A stretch of 64,000 nt of DNA, taken from positions 154,012,057 through 154,076,056 of the forward strand of contig CM043952.1 of NCBI GenBank assembly GCA_014529385.2, in the 5' to 3' direction. The position numbers and the translations under genes were made by a program. This document shows, piece by piece, positions 1 through 10,465 of the stretch. The notes under the pieces are model-generated. The model did no database searches. It had not been told where the DNA came from and saw nothing but the letters and a program-made list of their open reading frames with translations. Positions within the stretch are counted from its first letter, which is position 1. Every line of letters starts with the position of its first letter. Source of the stretch: Adiantum capillus-veneris. Taxonomy: Eukaryota > Streptophyta > Polypodiopsida > Polypodiales > Pteridaceae.

Positions 1-462
1 AATTCCTTTTATGGTAGCTTAACTACAAAGTCTTCTAGGTATAGCCTCTAGTCAGCCCTCGAACATCAATACTTGGCTCTCGCGATTAAACAACTTAATT
101 GACCACAGAAAATTAAGAAGCTTACCCATGGTATTAATATTCGATCTCTAGTGCTTTTCGACCGTCAAATTAGCGACCCCAGACTTGTTTAATTTTCTAC
201 CTTTACATATGTTTATGCATTTGATTACATTGCAATTTAATGTTCATTGCTAACAAATTGTTTGAAATTCTTTTACCAATCAATTTGTCTACCTAAAACT
301 GCATATGCTTTTTAAGAGAATGCAATTACGGTGCCAATGCTGTTTGATTTTGCAGTGACTGAAGAAGGCTAAGGACATTCATCTCAAATGCTCTTCCACC
401 TCGACGACCCAGCTTCAACTCAATAGCTTCCGAGGACGGAATCTACATTAGGAAGGGGGGCA
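1..462 (+). mobile_element. 3' internal tail of a Ty3-type LTR element, ending in a polypurine tract
   Basis: No recognisable domain is left in this stretch. A purine-rich run (about 450-460, GGAAGGGGGG) lies directly before a TG that opens a long LTR at 463. A polypurine tract immediately followed by TGTTAA is the usual 3' end of an LTR element read on the plus strand, so most of this element lies to the left of the window. The assignment to Ty3 rests on the following LTR, which resembles LTRs linked to Ty3 gag-pol elsewhere in the window. Confidence 0.6.
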
Positions 463-757
463 TGTTAACCCTCACGGCACACGGACACCCTATCGCCTAC
501 GATGGACGCGTATTATGTATTATTTAGAGTCAGGTACCGGGCTTGTCGGTCCAATAGGGAAAGGTAGAGTGATCGCCGATGAGAGGCGCACTCTAACTGG
601 GACATTCAAGGGATTAGTTGGCTAAGCATGGGCGCCCAAGTGTGAATGGGATGAGCTCCTATAAAAGCCAACTAAACCTAATTTTTACTCATTCTCTCAT
701 TTGTGCAATAGAAGAGTGCTCTTGCTCCATCTCCATCTTCTTCTTCTTCACCTCCTC

Positions 758-799
<42 letters not shown>

Positions 800-813
800 G
801 AGAGTGTGTGTGT
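758..813 (+). repeat. (GT)n(GA)n(GT)n compound microsatellite
   Basis: About 12 GT units run straight into GA units and back into GT. It sits roughly 100 bp downstream of the LTR's TATA-like box, so it would be transcribed as part of the LTR RNA. Overlapping open frames here are repeat artefacts of RE/CV/HT dipeptides. Confidence 0.9.
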
Positions 814-1099
814 GATCGAGCATTACAAAGGCACGACGGCGGCGAAGCGGTTGAGCGCGGCACGACTGCAGCTTCTTCTTCATCGCGGCGAGGGATCCAC
901 CACGAAGGCGAGCGTAGAGCGGTGAGTGACACACCCTTTGCTCTCTTGAGCTTGCTAGTTTACGCTTGTTGTGTGCTTGGAGCCGTTTGTGGCTCGCACA
1001 CGGTGTATTGGCAAGTCCCTTGCTTCGACAGTGCGGCAAGGAGCGCACACTCCATCTCCTTCTCCAAGCTCCTTGAGAAGTTGAGAGCCTACACCAATT

Positions 1100-1732
1100 C
1101 TCTTGGCTATGGAATGCAAATCCAACCAAGAGCTATGCTTCAATGCTTAAGCTTGCCATCTCCTCCTTCTTCATTATTATGCTATTATGTATGCTAGAAA
1201 CAAGAGTATGATAACTGAGGAACTACTTCTTTCTCCTATGAAATGTTTCTTCTTCCTCTTCCCTACCCTCATTCCCTGCTAGCTCTCTCCACCTTCGAAG
1301 GTGTTTGAGGTCTTGGGATTGAGGCTTGGGATAGTTAATGCTTTCTACAAGTGCATGTTATGCTTATTGCAAGAAGGCTAATGGTTTATTGCAAGTAGAT
1401 TAATTACTTAATGCAAGTAGATTAATTGTATTGCAAGGTAGATTAATTATTGCTTTAAGCACAAGTTGATGCATAAAAAGTATACATCTTCATGCACTCA
1501 AATGATTTAGGGAACACAAAGATTAATGATGTTCACAAATTCTTGATTGTTTCCAAGCTAAGATTGATTGTTGAAATTATGCAAAAGCTTGGTGTGTGAA
1601 CCTTTCATCTTCATATTGCCAAGGAGGTCTCAAGGAACACAAAGATTGTATTGTACCAAGTCTCTCTTAATGAGAGAATCTATAATACAAATGCCTTTTG
1701 GAGGGGGGACCGGCTCCACATAAATCCGGTCC
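1100..1732 (+). other. Three candidate conserved RNA stem-loops in LTR family 1
   Basis: H1 pairs CTCTTGG (1100-1106) with CCAAGAG (1126-1132) around the loop gctatggaatgcaaatcca. H2 has an outer stem TTGTATT (1646-1652) with AATACAA (1684-1690) and an inner stem TCTCTC (1661-1666) with GAGAGA (1672-1677). H3 pairs GGACCGG (1707-1713) with CCGGTCC (1726-1732). All lie downstream of the TATA-like box and would be in the element's RNA leader. The same three helices, with altered but still complementary stems, appear in two other LTR families in this window. That is the reason for calling them. Pairing was done by eye. Confidence 0.5.
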
Positions 1733-1899
1733 TCAACTGTTGTCATATTCTCTACACTCTCTCGCTTGTAAAAGTATTGTTCATGCCTAGTTAATTAAGT
1801 GTTATGATAGAGTTGCTACTACCAATTAAGTTCACCCTCTATGCTCTCAAAATTTCTCACTCTAATTCTCTTAATTCCGCTATTTTCTAAGTTCATAGG

Positions 1900-3634
1900 C
1901 CATTCCCATTACATCTATTACGATGCAACTGATGAGTTAGATGAACACTCAGCTACCTCAGAAGATTCAGGGTCAGAAAAAGAGCATACGAGAGCTAAGT
2001 TACTCTTAAAAGGAGGGGAGGAAAAAAAATTTGACTTTGCAAACCAGAAATCAAGAAGACAAAAATGGTATAAACGAAAGAGAGACACCAAAATTGTGAA
2101 AACACGACCTACGCCATCAGTCTCCAGTAAAACACAATTCTTGATACAGGTAGATGCTAATGATTGCGTCAAGCACAAAGTAACTGGCAGATATCCTTCA
2201 AACCAAAACTCAGAAATGTCTCAAACATCGAGAAAAACAAGAAAGGGTACTCAAGAAAAATCACAGGGAAAGAAACCACTCATGACCAGTCGAGCGGAAG
2301 AAGAAATATCAAGAGTTGAAAAAAGCTCTAAAGGAGATATACACAACCAAAATAGAAACCACGAAAGAGGATGGTAAGTATGTAATGCATGTTCCATCCC
2401 ATTACAAAAAGTATACTCTCCAAGATCGGAAAATCATAATTGAACAACCTGTTAGGGAACTACGTAAACAAGGCGAATCTTACGAAGGGCCTCAAAACGC
2501 TAAAAGGGTAGACTTGGCTGAAGCAGGAGAAGAGCCTAGACCTGCTTACATTGCGAATGACCTAACAGAAGAAGAAGAAAAGCTTTTGTTGATCTTGTTA
2601 AAAGAATACCGAGATATCTTCGCTTGGTCTTACAAGGATCTCAAGGGTGTTGATCCAAAAATCTGTTAACATACCATACCCATGAGAGATGACGCGAAAC
2701 CAAGTAGATAGAGACCATACACGTATAACGAAACATTTGTCAGGATGATCAAAGAAGAGATTGAAAAACTAAAGGAAGCCGAATTCATATACAAAATTGA
2801 ACACACAGATTGGGTGTCTCCAATTGTGGTAGTACCCAAGAAGAATGGGAAATTACGAGTGTGTGTTAATCTCAAAAAGGTGAATGCAGCTACCATCAGA
2901 GACAACTTTCCTCTTCTAATAATTGAACATGTTTTAGAACAAGTTGCAGGAAGAGAAGCTTACAGCTTCTTAGACGTCTTTTCGGGTTACAATCAACTTT
3001 TGGTTGACCCAAAAGATCAGCATAAAACTGCTTTTGCAACAGAATGGGGTATATTTGCCTATCGGGTTATGCCATTTGGGTTAACTAATGCTCCAGCCAC
3101 ATTTCAGAGGTTGATAAGCCATGCTTTCAAAGAATATCTTAGGAAATTCTTAGAAGTATATATGGATGATCTATGTGTACATTCATCAATCCGGGCTGAT
3201 CATTTTGAACATCTCAAGAAGGTATTCGAAAAATGTAGACTTTATAGGATTTGCTTAAATCCTGAAAAGTGCACATTCATGGGAAGACACAAGGCAAAAT
3301 TCTTGGACATATAGTGTCTAAAAATGGCATAGCTACTGACATTGAGAAGATTCATGTCATTGCTGATTTTCCTATACCAACAACAGTCAAGGGGATACAA
3401 GCCTTCATGGGGCATTGTGGATATTACCGAAGGTTCATCTACATATACGCTATAATTGCAAAACCCATGTATAGCTTGATTATGCACTTTGAATGGACCA
3501 AGGCATGTGAAGAATCCTTCATGAAGCTTAAGCAAGCTCTCACCTCAGCTCCAATATTGAAAGCACCAGATTGGGATAAGGTAGTCCACGTAAATATAGA
3601 TACTTCTAATTATGCTATCGTTGTATACTAGCTC
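1900..3634 (+). pseudogene. Element A pol, first part: linker, reverse transcriptase, start of RNase H
   Basis: Fossil Ty3-type reverse transcriptase, which copied element RNA into DNA. The linker (about 2,316-2,669) reads ...EYRDIFAWSYKDLKG, a usual lead-in to plant Ty3 RT. The RT proper (about 2,745-3,314) shows WVSPIVVVPKKNGKLRVCVN, the FLDVFSGYNQ block, MPFGLTNAPATFQR and the catalytic-type YMDD. The connection segment (to about 3,600) shows the FMGHCGYYRRF pattern, then a SAPIL..PDW lead-in to RNase H. The frame then meets the inserted LTR at 3,635 and its homology resumes after 7,161. A paralogous linker fragment lies at 17,215-17,955. Broken copy, no longer coding. Confidence 0.85.
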
Positions 3635-3927
3635 TGTAAGGTCCCTCCTTAAACCCTAGAGCCATTCAGAACTTTTTTCAGCCTAGAAAATAATTTATAA
3701 AAAGCAAGAACGACAAAGAAATCATGTGGACAACGAGACTTTACTTCAGAATGAAAAAACAAGGATATTTTGGATAAGAAATTACGTCATTTCTATATTT
3801 TTCCAAAAAGATTAAGATTATTTTTATACTTCTTCGTGAAGATCCGCGTGGGAACTGATCTAGATCGGGAACTGGGAAAAAAAGGGACTAACTTGATTGA
3901 AAGATAAAGTTAAGAGATAAGAACTAA

Positions 3928-4170
3928 AAAGAAAATTGGGGTCCAATAGGAATAAAGAAGAGAATTGGGATCCAATAGCATTTGAGAAGAGAATTGGGGT
4001 CCAATAGGAAATAAGAAGAGAATTGGGTTCCAATAGCATTTGAGAAGAGAAATGGGGTCCAATAGCAATTTAGAGGAGAATTGGGGTCCAATAGGATTTG
4101 AGAAGAGAATTGGGGTGCAATAGGAATTAAGAAGAGAATTCGGGTCCAATAGGAATTGAGAAAAGAATAC
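3928..4170 (+). repeat. 30-bp minisatellite, about 8 copies
   Basis: The unit is close to gagaagagaattggggtcc plus aataggaatt. It is repeated about eight times with small changes, directly upstream of the TATA-like box at 4,182. Position and copy number suggest a repeated promoter or enhancer block of the LTR. Open frames on the minus strand here (repeated SLL..YWTP..F) are by-products of the repeat. Confidence 0.9.
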
Positions 4171-4181
4171 CCACCATTTCC

Positions 4182-4189
4182 TATATAAG
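4182..4189 (+). promoter_or_regulatory. TATA-like box of the nested LTR
   Basis: tatataag lies between the minisatellite and a stretch starting accccctctcc, in the place expected for the core promoter of an LTR. The call rests on motif and position only. Confidence 0.4.
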
Positions 4190-4526
4190 CACCCCCTCTC
4201 CTTTGTAATTTTACACACACATATTGTTAAGCTACTTGCATACTTGCCATGCTCAAGATTATACTTAAGTAAATCAAGGTTTCCATTAAACCTTGCTCTT
4301 GCTCTCTCCCTCTCTTGAAGGCCAAACCCTTGAGGGTTTTGTGAAGAGGCTCCTCTCTCCTTCCTCTTCATCCTAAATCCCTTTCCTTCCTCCTTGAGCC
4401 TCACGTCTCTTGAAGAAGGACTGCAACCCCACTTCCCTCTTGTTTAGAGGAGGTAATCTTCATTTGTAGTAGGTTTAATCAATCCATGTGTTTTGATACT
4501 AGGAAGGTTTATGTGCATCATTTTAG

Positions 4527-5335
4527 GTTTAAGCTTTAATGGTAACCTCGCAATTAGGGTTAAGTACTAAGAGTATCTATGCATCATTAAGTTAAGTTTT
4601 AAAGGTAGGTTTGCACTCGTAAGCTAAGCTTTAATGGTAACTTTGCACTTAGGTGTAAGATTTAGTGACCACCTTGTATTTTAGATTTAAGCTTTAATGA
4701 AAACCTCACAATTAGGGTTAAGTGCTAAGAGTATCTATGCATCATTAAGCTAAGCTTCCAAGGTAGATTTGCACTCTTAACCTAAGATTTAATGGTAACT
4801 TTGCACTTAGGTGTAAGCTTTAGTGACTACCTTGTATTTTAAGTTTAAGCTTTAATGGAAACATTGCAATTAGGGTTAACTGCTAAGAGTATCTATGCAT
4901 CATTAAGTTAAGTTTCAAAGGTAGATTTTTACTCTTAAGCTAAGCATTAATGCTAACTTTTCACTTAGGTGTAAGCTTTAGTGACTACCTTGTATTTTAG
5001 GTTTAAGCTTTAATGGAAACCTCGCAATTAGGGTTAAGTGCTAAGAGTATCTATGCATCATTAAGCTAATCTTCCAAGGTAGATTTGCACTCTTAAGCTA
5101 AGCTTTAATGGTAACTTTGCACTTAGGTGTAAGCTTTAATGACTATCTTGTATTTTAGGTTTAAGCTTTAATAGAAACCTCGCAATTAGGGTTAAGGGCT
5201 AAGAGTATCTATGCATGATTAAGTTTCAAAGATAGATTTACACTCTTAAGCTAAGTATTATTGGTAACTTTGCACTTAGGTGTAAGCTTTAGTGACTACC
5301 TTGTATTTTAGGTTTAAGCTTTAATGGAAAGTTCG
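4527..5335 (+). repeat. Tandem array of a roughly 158-bp unit, about 5 copies
   Basis: Units open with aggtttaagctttaatgg near 4,527, 4,682, 4,845, 5,000, 5,157 and 5,311, a spacing of 154-163 bp. Each contains caattagggttaagtgctaa, tctatgcatcattaag and cacttaggtgtaagcttta. The array lies downstream of the TATA-like box, so it would be transcribed in the LTR leader. Copies differ by a few per cent to about 10 per cent by eye. Confidence 0.9.
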
Positions 5336-7161
5336 AAAACTCATAAATTATAGGATGACCTTCTAGCTTCTTAAATGGGGAGCTAAGCACCATAAGAAAA
5401 GAGTAATTGTCTAAGCTAGATAGAAGTAGTTCAACTTTTGGTATTAAAAAGTATTTCTAAAAGTTGTCAATTTTAAGTTTGTTTGCAAATACAGGATGGG
5501 GGAGATAGGGGATAACTTCGCGGAATTGATCTCCGTGTTGTTTGAACCAAAAACTCTACATGCTTCATGGAGATGCCCCATGGATGGCAAAGGATTGCAA
5601 AAAACCTGAGAATCGTATAAAACGGGGATTGAACTTAAAAAGTTGGCATTTTCGAAGAGACATTAACCATCAAATGCCTATGGCAAAAACTCGCTTGTAT
5701 TTTCTAAATAAACTTGGCTGGTAGATAATTAATGAAAGTAGGAACTAAGATTGATAAATGAATGAACCTTGAAATTACCAACTAGGAGTTAAAAAGGAAT
5801 CTCGAGAGGTGATAGGGATATCCCATTGCAAAACATAGATTTAACTAGGAGTTTTGAAGATTGTCTGGAAATGACCGGAAACCAAGATGGATCTTCTTGA
5901 GTCAATTTGATTAAAAGGCCAGCCCATTGAGAGGATTCTCTTGGGGAACTTGACGGAGATTGGCCCTTTTCGGCTAGGGCAGCGTAACCAGCAAGTTGTT
6001 ATACCTAGGTCATTCATGCCCGAGGGATAAGGGATGAATGGGTTTGTTTTATTTTGCCCGGTCGGGTGAAGTACCGGGTATGGTCTGATGCCAATAGTTG
6101 GATGAGAAGGCCATACTCAGGGAGGATGATGTGAATTTAATTAAGGAAATTTGTTCGACTTGGTTGCTTAAAAAGGAACTGGAAAGGCTAGGAATATAGG
6201 GGCTATCATGTGCATCTGTCACCAGATGGTGCTATACCTCTCAAAATAAAATGCTTAGGAAGGAATGATTAAATTACTTGATGAGCCTTTCCCAAACACT
6301 TAATTCTAGGAAATATTGTGAAGGTGCTGCCATTTTGATGGCTTGTAACCGATTATCTTGGCCTAAATGGGGAGGCAAGATGAACTGGTTGAAACTAAAT
6401 GTGTTGCATGATTAGTTAGGAAACTAGTTACAAGTTAATTATAGTAGGTAAAGGAAAGGAAATGAACTAAAAGTTTCTAAATAAATATCTAGTGGGAACA
6501 ACCAGATGAATTTCCCTAAACAAGGGTATGCAACAGATTGCATGCTACTTGTTTTTTGATGATGTCTGATAGACTACTGTCTTCCTGATTTTGTAGTAGT
6601 TAAGTACTACCTCAGGAAGGGATTTTCATGAAATGGTTCGGTGTGTGGGCGGATCCGGAGGGTCAGATGGCAAGGACCAAAAATTGTAATGTTGTAATGT
6701 TGATTTAAAAATTTCATGTTACATGCTAGGACTACGTGGGATAAAAATGGGTAATCGGGGACGAGCGAGACGAGGTAGGATTGCAAGATCCCTCTTCTTA
6801 GGGGAAAGTGATAACTGTCGTGCCTGCTTGTCAAGAAAAAGGGGTTATCGCCATGAACCAAGGGAGAACAAGAAAGCAAGAGCAGATCCTCAAGTTAAAG
6901 ATCAAGAGAATCAACACTAACGACCACGATTTTGGGTGTAGAAAGCTGTCAAGGACAAGTTGATTATGAGAAGCAGATAGAATCATTGAATGAAGGGATG
7001 CACCCCCTTGGGTTGGCATTCGAGACAGGCCGGAGTCCTGTCTGAGTGTCGGTCCCAAGTGGGAGGGATACCTGCAAATAGATCTACGTGATTCCCTGGA
7101 ACGGTCTGGAGGACTAAGGGAACTGAGTAGGGTCGAGTCTGGGTATGGTCCTCACAAGCTC

Positions 7162-9220
7162 AACCAAGAGATGGAAAATTTAACTTTCCTATTTCTTATG
7201 CTAGCCGACAATTGAACATGGCAGAAAAGAATTACACCACCATCAAAAGAGAAGGACTAGGAATGATCTATGTCGTTAAAAAGTATAGACATTACCTATT
7301 AGCCAACAATTTTGTGTTCTTTGTGGACCACCAAGCTTTGTTGTATTTGGTCAACAAGCCATGCAGCACAGGGAGAATAGTGACATGTTTCATCATTCTT
7401 CTCGAATTTGATTTCACTGTGGTTGTAAAAAAAGGCACTACACATCAACGAGCAGATCATTTGTCAAGGATTGTTTCAGGGGAATCACCTAAAGGGGTAG
7501 ACGATGATTTACCAGATGCCTATTTGTTCTCCATAGAAATGATACCTAGATGGTCGGAAAACATTGTGTCATTAATGACGATAGCTCAAGTGGATTCACA
7601 AATACCACTTCCTATCACAATCGGATTAATCGAGCAATCGACTATGTATCAATTACTAGCTGGAAGGTTATACAAAAGAAATCGAGACAGGATATTGCTC
7701 TTATGCATTAACCCTAAAGAAAAAGAACAGTACCTAAGTCAAGCACATGTTACCATAGTAGGACTTCACTTTGCGGAAAACCAAACTATGCAACAAATCT
7801 TGAGACTTGAGATATTTTGGCCGACTATGAGGAGAGATGTTCAATCCTTTGTAAAGGATTGCCCTCAAAAACAAACACCCATACCTCATGTAACATTGTT
7901 TCAAATGTCACCTGTTCCTAAGTGGAGTAATTATCTGGCTACTTACTTATCGAGCCGAACATTTCCTGAGGATATGAGTAAACGCCATCAAAGAGCAATT
8001 GAAACTGAAGCAAGAGACTATGCTCTTATGGGGAACCAATTGTATTGGAGAGGTAAAGATCAACAATTGCGTCTTTGTGCAAATGAGAACGAGTATATTC
8101 TGATTATAGAACAAACACATGCTGGATTAACTGGAGGTCACTTTTCTAGTGAGACCACCGCAAGAGCAATCTTGATGGCAGGCATATGGTGGCCAACACT
8201 TTTTGCAGATGCCAAAGAATATGTTCGAAGATGTGATGCTTGTCAACGAGCAAAAATGTCAGCACGAGTAGATAGCATGCCCTTAAGACCAATGATGGAG
8301 GCTAGAGCTTTCGCAAAATGGGGTATAGATTTTGTTGGACCAATACAGCCACCTGCTTATAGAACCCAAGCTCAATATATCATTGTAGCTATGGACTATT
8401 TGACCAAGTGGGCCGAGGCTAAAGCAACTCAAAAGAATGATGCCAGAACCACTGCTGCATTCTTATATGAGTATGTATTCACTAGATAAGGACTACCAAT
8501 AGAGATTGTCAGTGATCGGGGAACTCATTTCCTCAATGAGGTAATAGAGTATTTGCTTAATGAGTTTATGGTCATCCATAACAAATTAGCTCCCTACACC
8601 CACAAGCAAACGGACAAGTTGAGCATACAAATAAAATTCTTAGCTCGGTGCTAACTAAAGTGGTTAGTTCAAGAAGGACAGACTGGGAAATGAATCTCCA
8701 TGCTGCTCTATGGGCTTATCGAGTTTCATTCAAAACAGCTCTAAATGCTACACCCTTTAACCTTGTTTATGGTCTTAATGCCATACTTCCGATAGAGTTT
8801 CTATTGCCGACATTAAGGATAGCACTCAATCTTGAGTGGACTGGACATGAATTGTCAGAAATATTCAAAGATTTGGAAAAGCTAGATGAGCAAAGGCTAA
8901 CTGCTGTAGCTCATATCTATGCACAAAAGCGGAAACAAAAACAGTTTTTTGATTCCCACTTAATCACAAAAATCTTCAAGAAAGGGGACTTAGTTCTAGT
9001 CTATTCCCTTAAGCAACACATTCCCAAGTTTAAGAAAAAGGGCAACGGACCATTTATCATTGAAGATGTATCTCCAAGTGGAGCAGTAAAATTGTCCACC
9101 TTAGATGGTGAACCAATGGCTAACTGGATAAGTGGATGTCGTTTAAAGAAATACAATTTGCCATTAACCAATGAATTGTTAGAAAGAGTGCATGTAGCCA
9201 AACAAAGGAAGATCAAATGA
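7162..9220 (+). pseudogene. Element A pol, second part: RNase H end and integrase
   Basis: The RNase H tail reads ISYASRQLN near 7,190 and DHQALLYLVNKP near 7,330. After a linker come the integrase zinc-binding pattern (H..H near 8,115-8,145, then CDACQRAK near 8,230-8,255), the catalytic core start WGIDFVGP (about 8,321) and DRGTHF (about 8,515), and the C-terminal region with YGLNAILPIEF (about 8,770) and a beta-barrel-like KKGDLVLV (about 8,980). Family role: integrase inserted the element's DNA into the genome. A second, weaker zinc-finger-like block lies near 7,740-7,870. Broken copy. The spacer with palindromes begins right after the frame ends. Confidence 0.85.
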
Positions 9221-10465
9221 CAACAGGTTATTGATGAAGTCCAAGAGGAAGCTAGGCTTCGGGTACTCAAGCGAAAAGCTGTGAGGGCACTGTTTGAAGA
9301 GGGAGGAAAAAGTTGAAGAGGGCACTGTTTAAAACCCAACCAATTCAAACCCAACTTTTTCCTCCCTCGAAAAGCTGAAAAAAGCTCGAAGGTTACAAAG
9401 CGTCAAATTTGACATACGAGGCCAAACTGACTCCAAATGAGCGAGGATTGGACAAGTTGCTTCACGACTATGTTGCGGACAAGTCCAAAGCCTCAAAGTT
9501 GATCAACCAACCCAACAGACAGAGTAGTCACAAAAAACGAGGATTTCAGAGTCGACAGAGCACAAAGTGATGCCGGCATGACCAAACTTAACCAAATTCA
9601 ATTTAGGACTTGTATTAGGTGTATGAAACATGTCTAGGTCAAAATTTGTAGGTTTTGCAAAGTTTTTGTCATTGTTGTAAATAATCATGATTATTTACTT
9701 TTGCATCAGTTTTGCTTGGAAATTGTCAAATCGCCTCACCTATCATGTGTACACACCTATTACATGCCAAAAATCAAGTATGAGCCAAAATGACCCCCCA
9801 TTACTTGTAAAATTGTCAAAAAACGCAAAGAAGTCTTTGCAAGCCAAAATTTGGATTATGGACAACTTTTCTTGATCCAAATCACTTCATATCTCATAAC
9901 CAAGGTCCATACAATGCCTAGAATCAATTTGTACCAAAAAATGTCAATTTTTTGGAAGAAAAGTTAATAATCGCGATTATTTACTTTCTGGTCAAAATTG
10001 AGGAACTTGGATATTTTGTCATCATGCATCCAAAGTACATGATGTGATAAGCCCACTAGTCAATTTTGAATCAATTTGGAGTTCAAAATCTCAAATTTCC
10101 TTCATATCTACTGTTTTAGAGACCTAGAGCAAAAATTTGGTACCATTTTCACCCTGTGCATCCAAATGAGCCCATATTTCACTCAGAGCATGTATTTGGT
10201 ATATACTTCAAGCCTATAAAGCCAAGTTTGCAAAAGGTTGGAAATTTTCATCAGCTGTAAATAATCGTGATTATTTACTTTGGTTGCAAATTTTTGTTTT
10301 GACCATACAGTTTTGTTCCTTGCATGTTTTTATGCATCTTTGTTTGTTCAAAAATTGATTTGAAGCAAATTGGACTAACCTGTCAGCATTTCAGACTAAA
10401 GGGATATTTCAAAGATAATTCCAAAAAATCTGCTAACTTTGCACTCTATTCACTGAACAGGAGCC
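9221..10465 (+). other. Element A non-coding spacer with a hairpin and three 22-bp palindromes
   Basis: There is no coding signal. A 17-bp inverted repeat, gagggaggaaaaagttg at 9,299-9,315 and its exact complement at 9,352-9,368, leaves a 36-nt loop. It lies about 80 bp after the integrase frame. Three palindromes of the form GTAAATAATC-N2-GATTATTTAC occur at 9,677-9,698, 9,963-9,984 and 10,257-10,278 with centres AT, GC or GT. They are 286 and 294 bp apart. A half copy (aataatcgcgatt) recurs at about 14,684 in the LTR. The spacer separates pol from the downstream coding-like region. Confidence 0.75.

Larger units (their letters stand above)
463..1895 (+). mobile_element. LTR of a Ty3-type element (LTR family 1)
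   Basis: It starts with TGTTAACCC after a polypurine tract. It contains a TATA-like box (ctataaaag near 659), a (GT)n(GA)n tract, and downstream blocks that recur in the LTRs at 34,070-35,117, 40,377-41,821 and about 42,700-43,720. The shared blocks are the 'cttggctatgg..tgcaaatcc' hairpin near 1,100, the 'ttgtattgta' hairpin near 1,646, and the G-rich tract with 'aaatccggtcc' near 1,700-1,732. The right limit is approximate. It is where similarity to the other LTRs ends and a different element's internal sequence begins. No second copy is in the window, so age cannot be judged. Confidence 0.7.
3635..7156 (+). mobile_element. Candidate 3.5 kb solo LTR nested in element A (TSD AGCTC)
   Basis: The insert begins TGTAAGGTCC and ends CCTCACA, the TG...CA ends of an LTR. 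It is flanked by a perfect 5-bp direct repeat, AGCTC at 3,630-3,634 and 7,157-7,161. RNase H homology stops at the left flank and resumes right after the right flank. No second copy of the terminal sequence and no gag or pol homology is seen inside, so a solo LTR is the simplest reading. It contains a 30-bp minisatellite, a TATA-like box and a roughly 158-bp tandem array. The rest (5,336-7,156) has no recognisable gene; short frames there look like chance. A non-autonomous element with unusual ends is the alternative. Confidence 0.7.

Noticed and set aside
1110-1121. Octamer-like ATGCAAAT as a promoter element
   Set aside because: It lies in the loop of the proposed hairpin H1, far downstream of the TATA-like box. 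The simpler reading is part of the conserved RNA loop.
618-1197. Several overlapping frames with CVCVCV, RERERE or HTHTHT stretches
   Set aside because: They are translations of the (GT)n(GA)n tract and LTR sequence, with no motif.
3910-4404. Minus-strand frames of 98-164 codons with repeated YWTP/SLL motifs
   Set aside because: They mirror the 30-bp minisatellite, whose length divisible by three keeps frames open.
4527-5335. Telomere-like sequence (ttagggtta inside each unit)
   Set aside because: The plant telomere repeat is TTTAGGG in direct tandem. Here the phrase occurs once per 158-bp unit.
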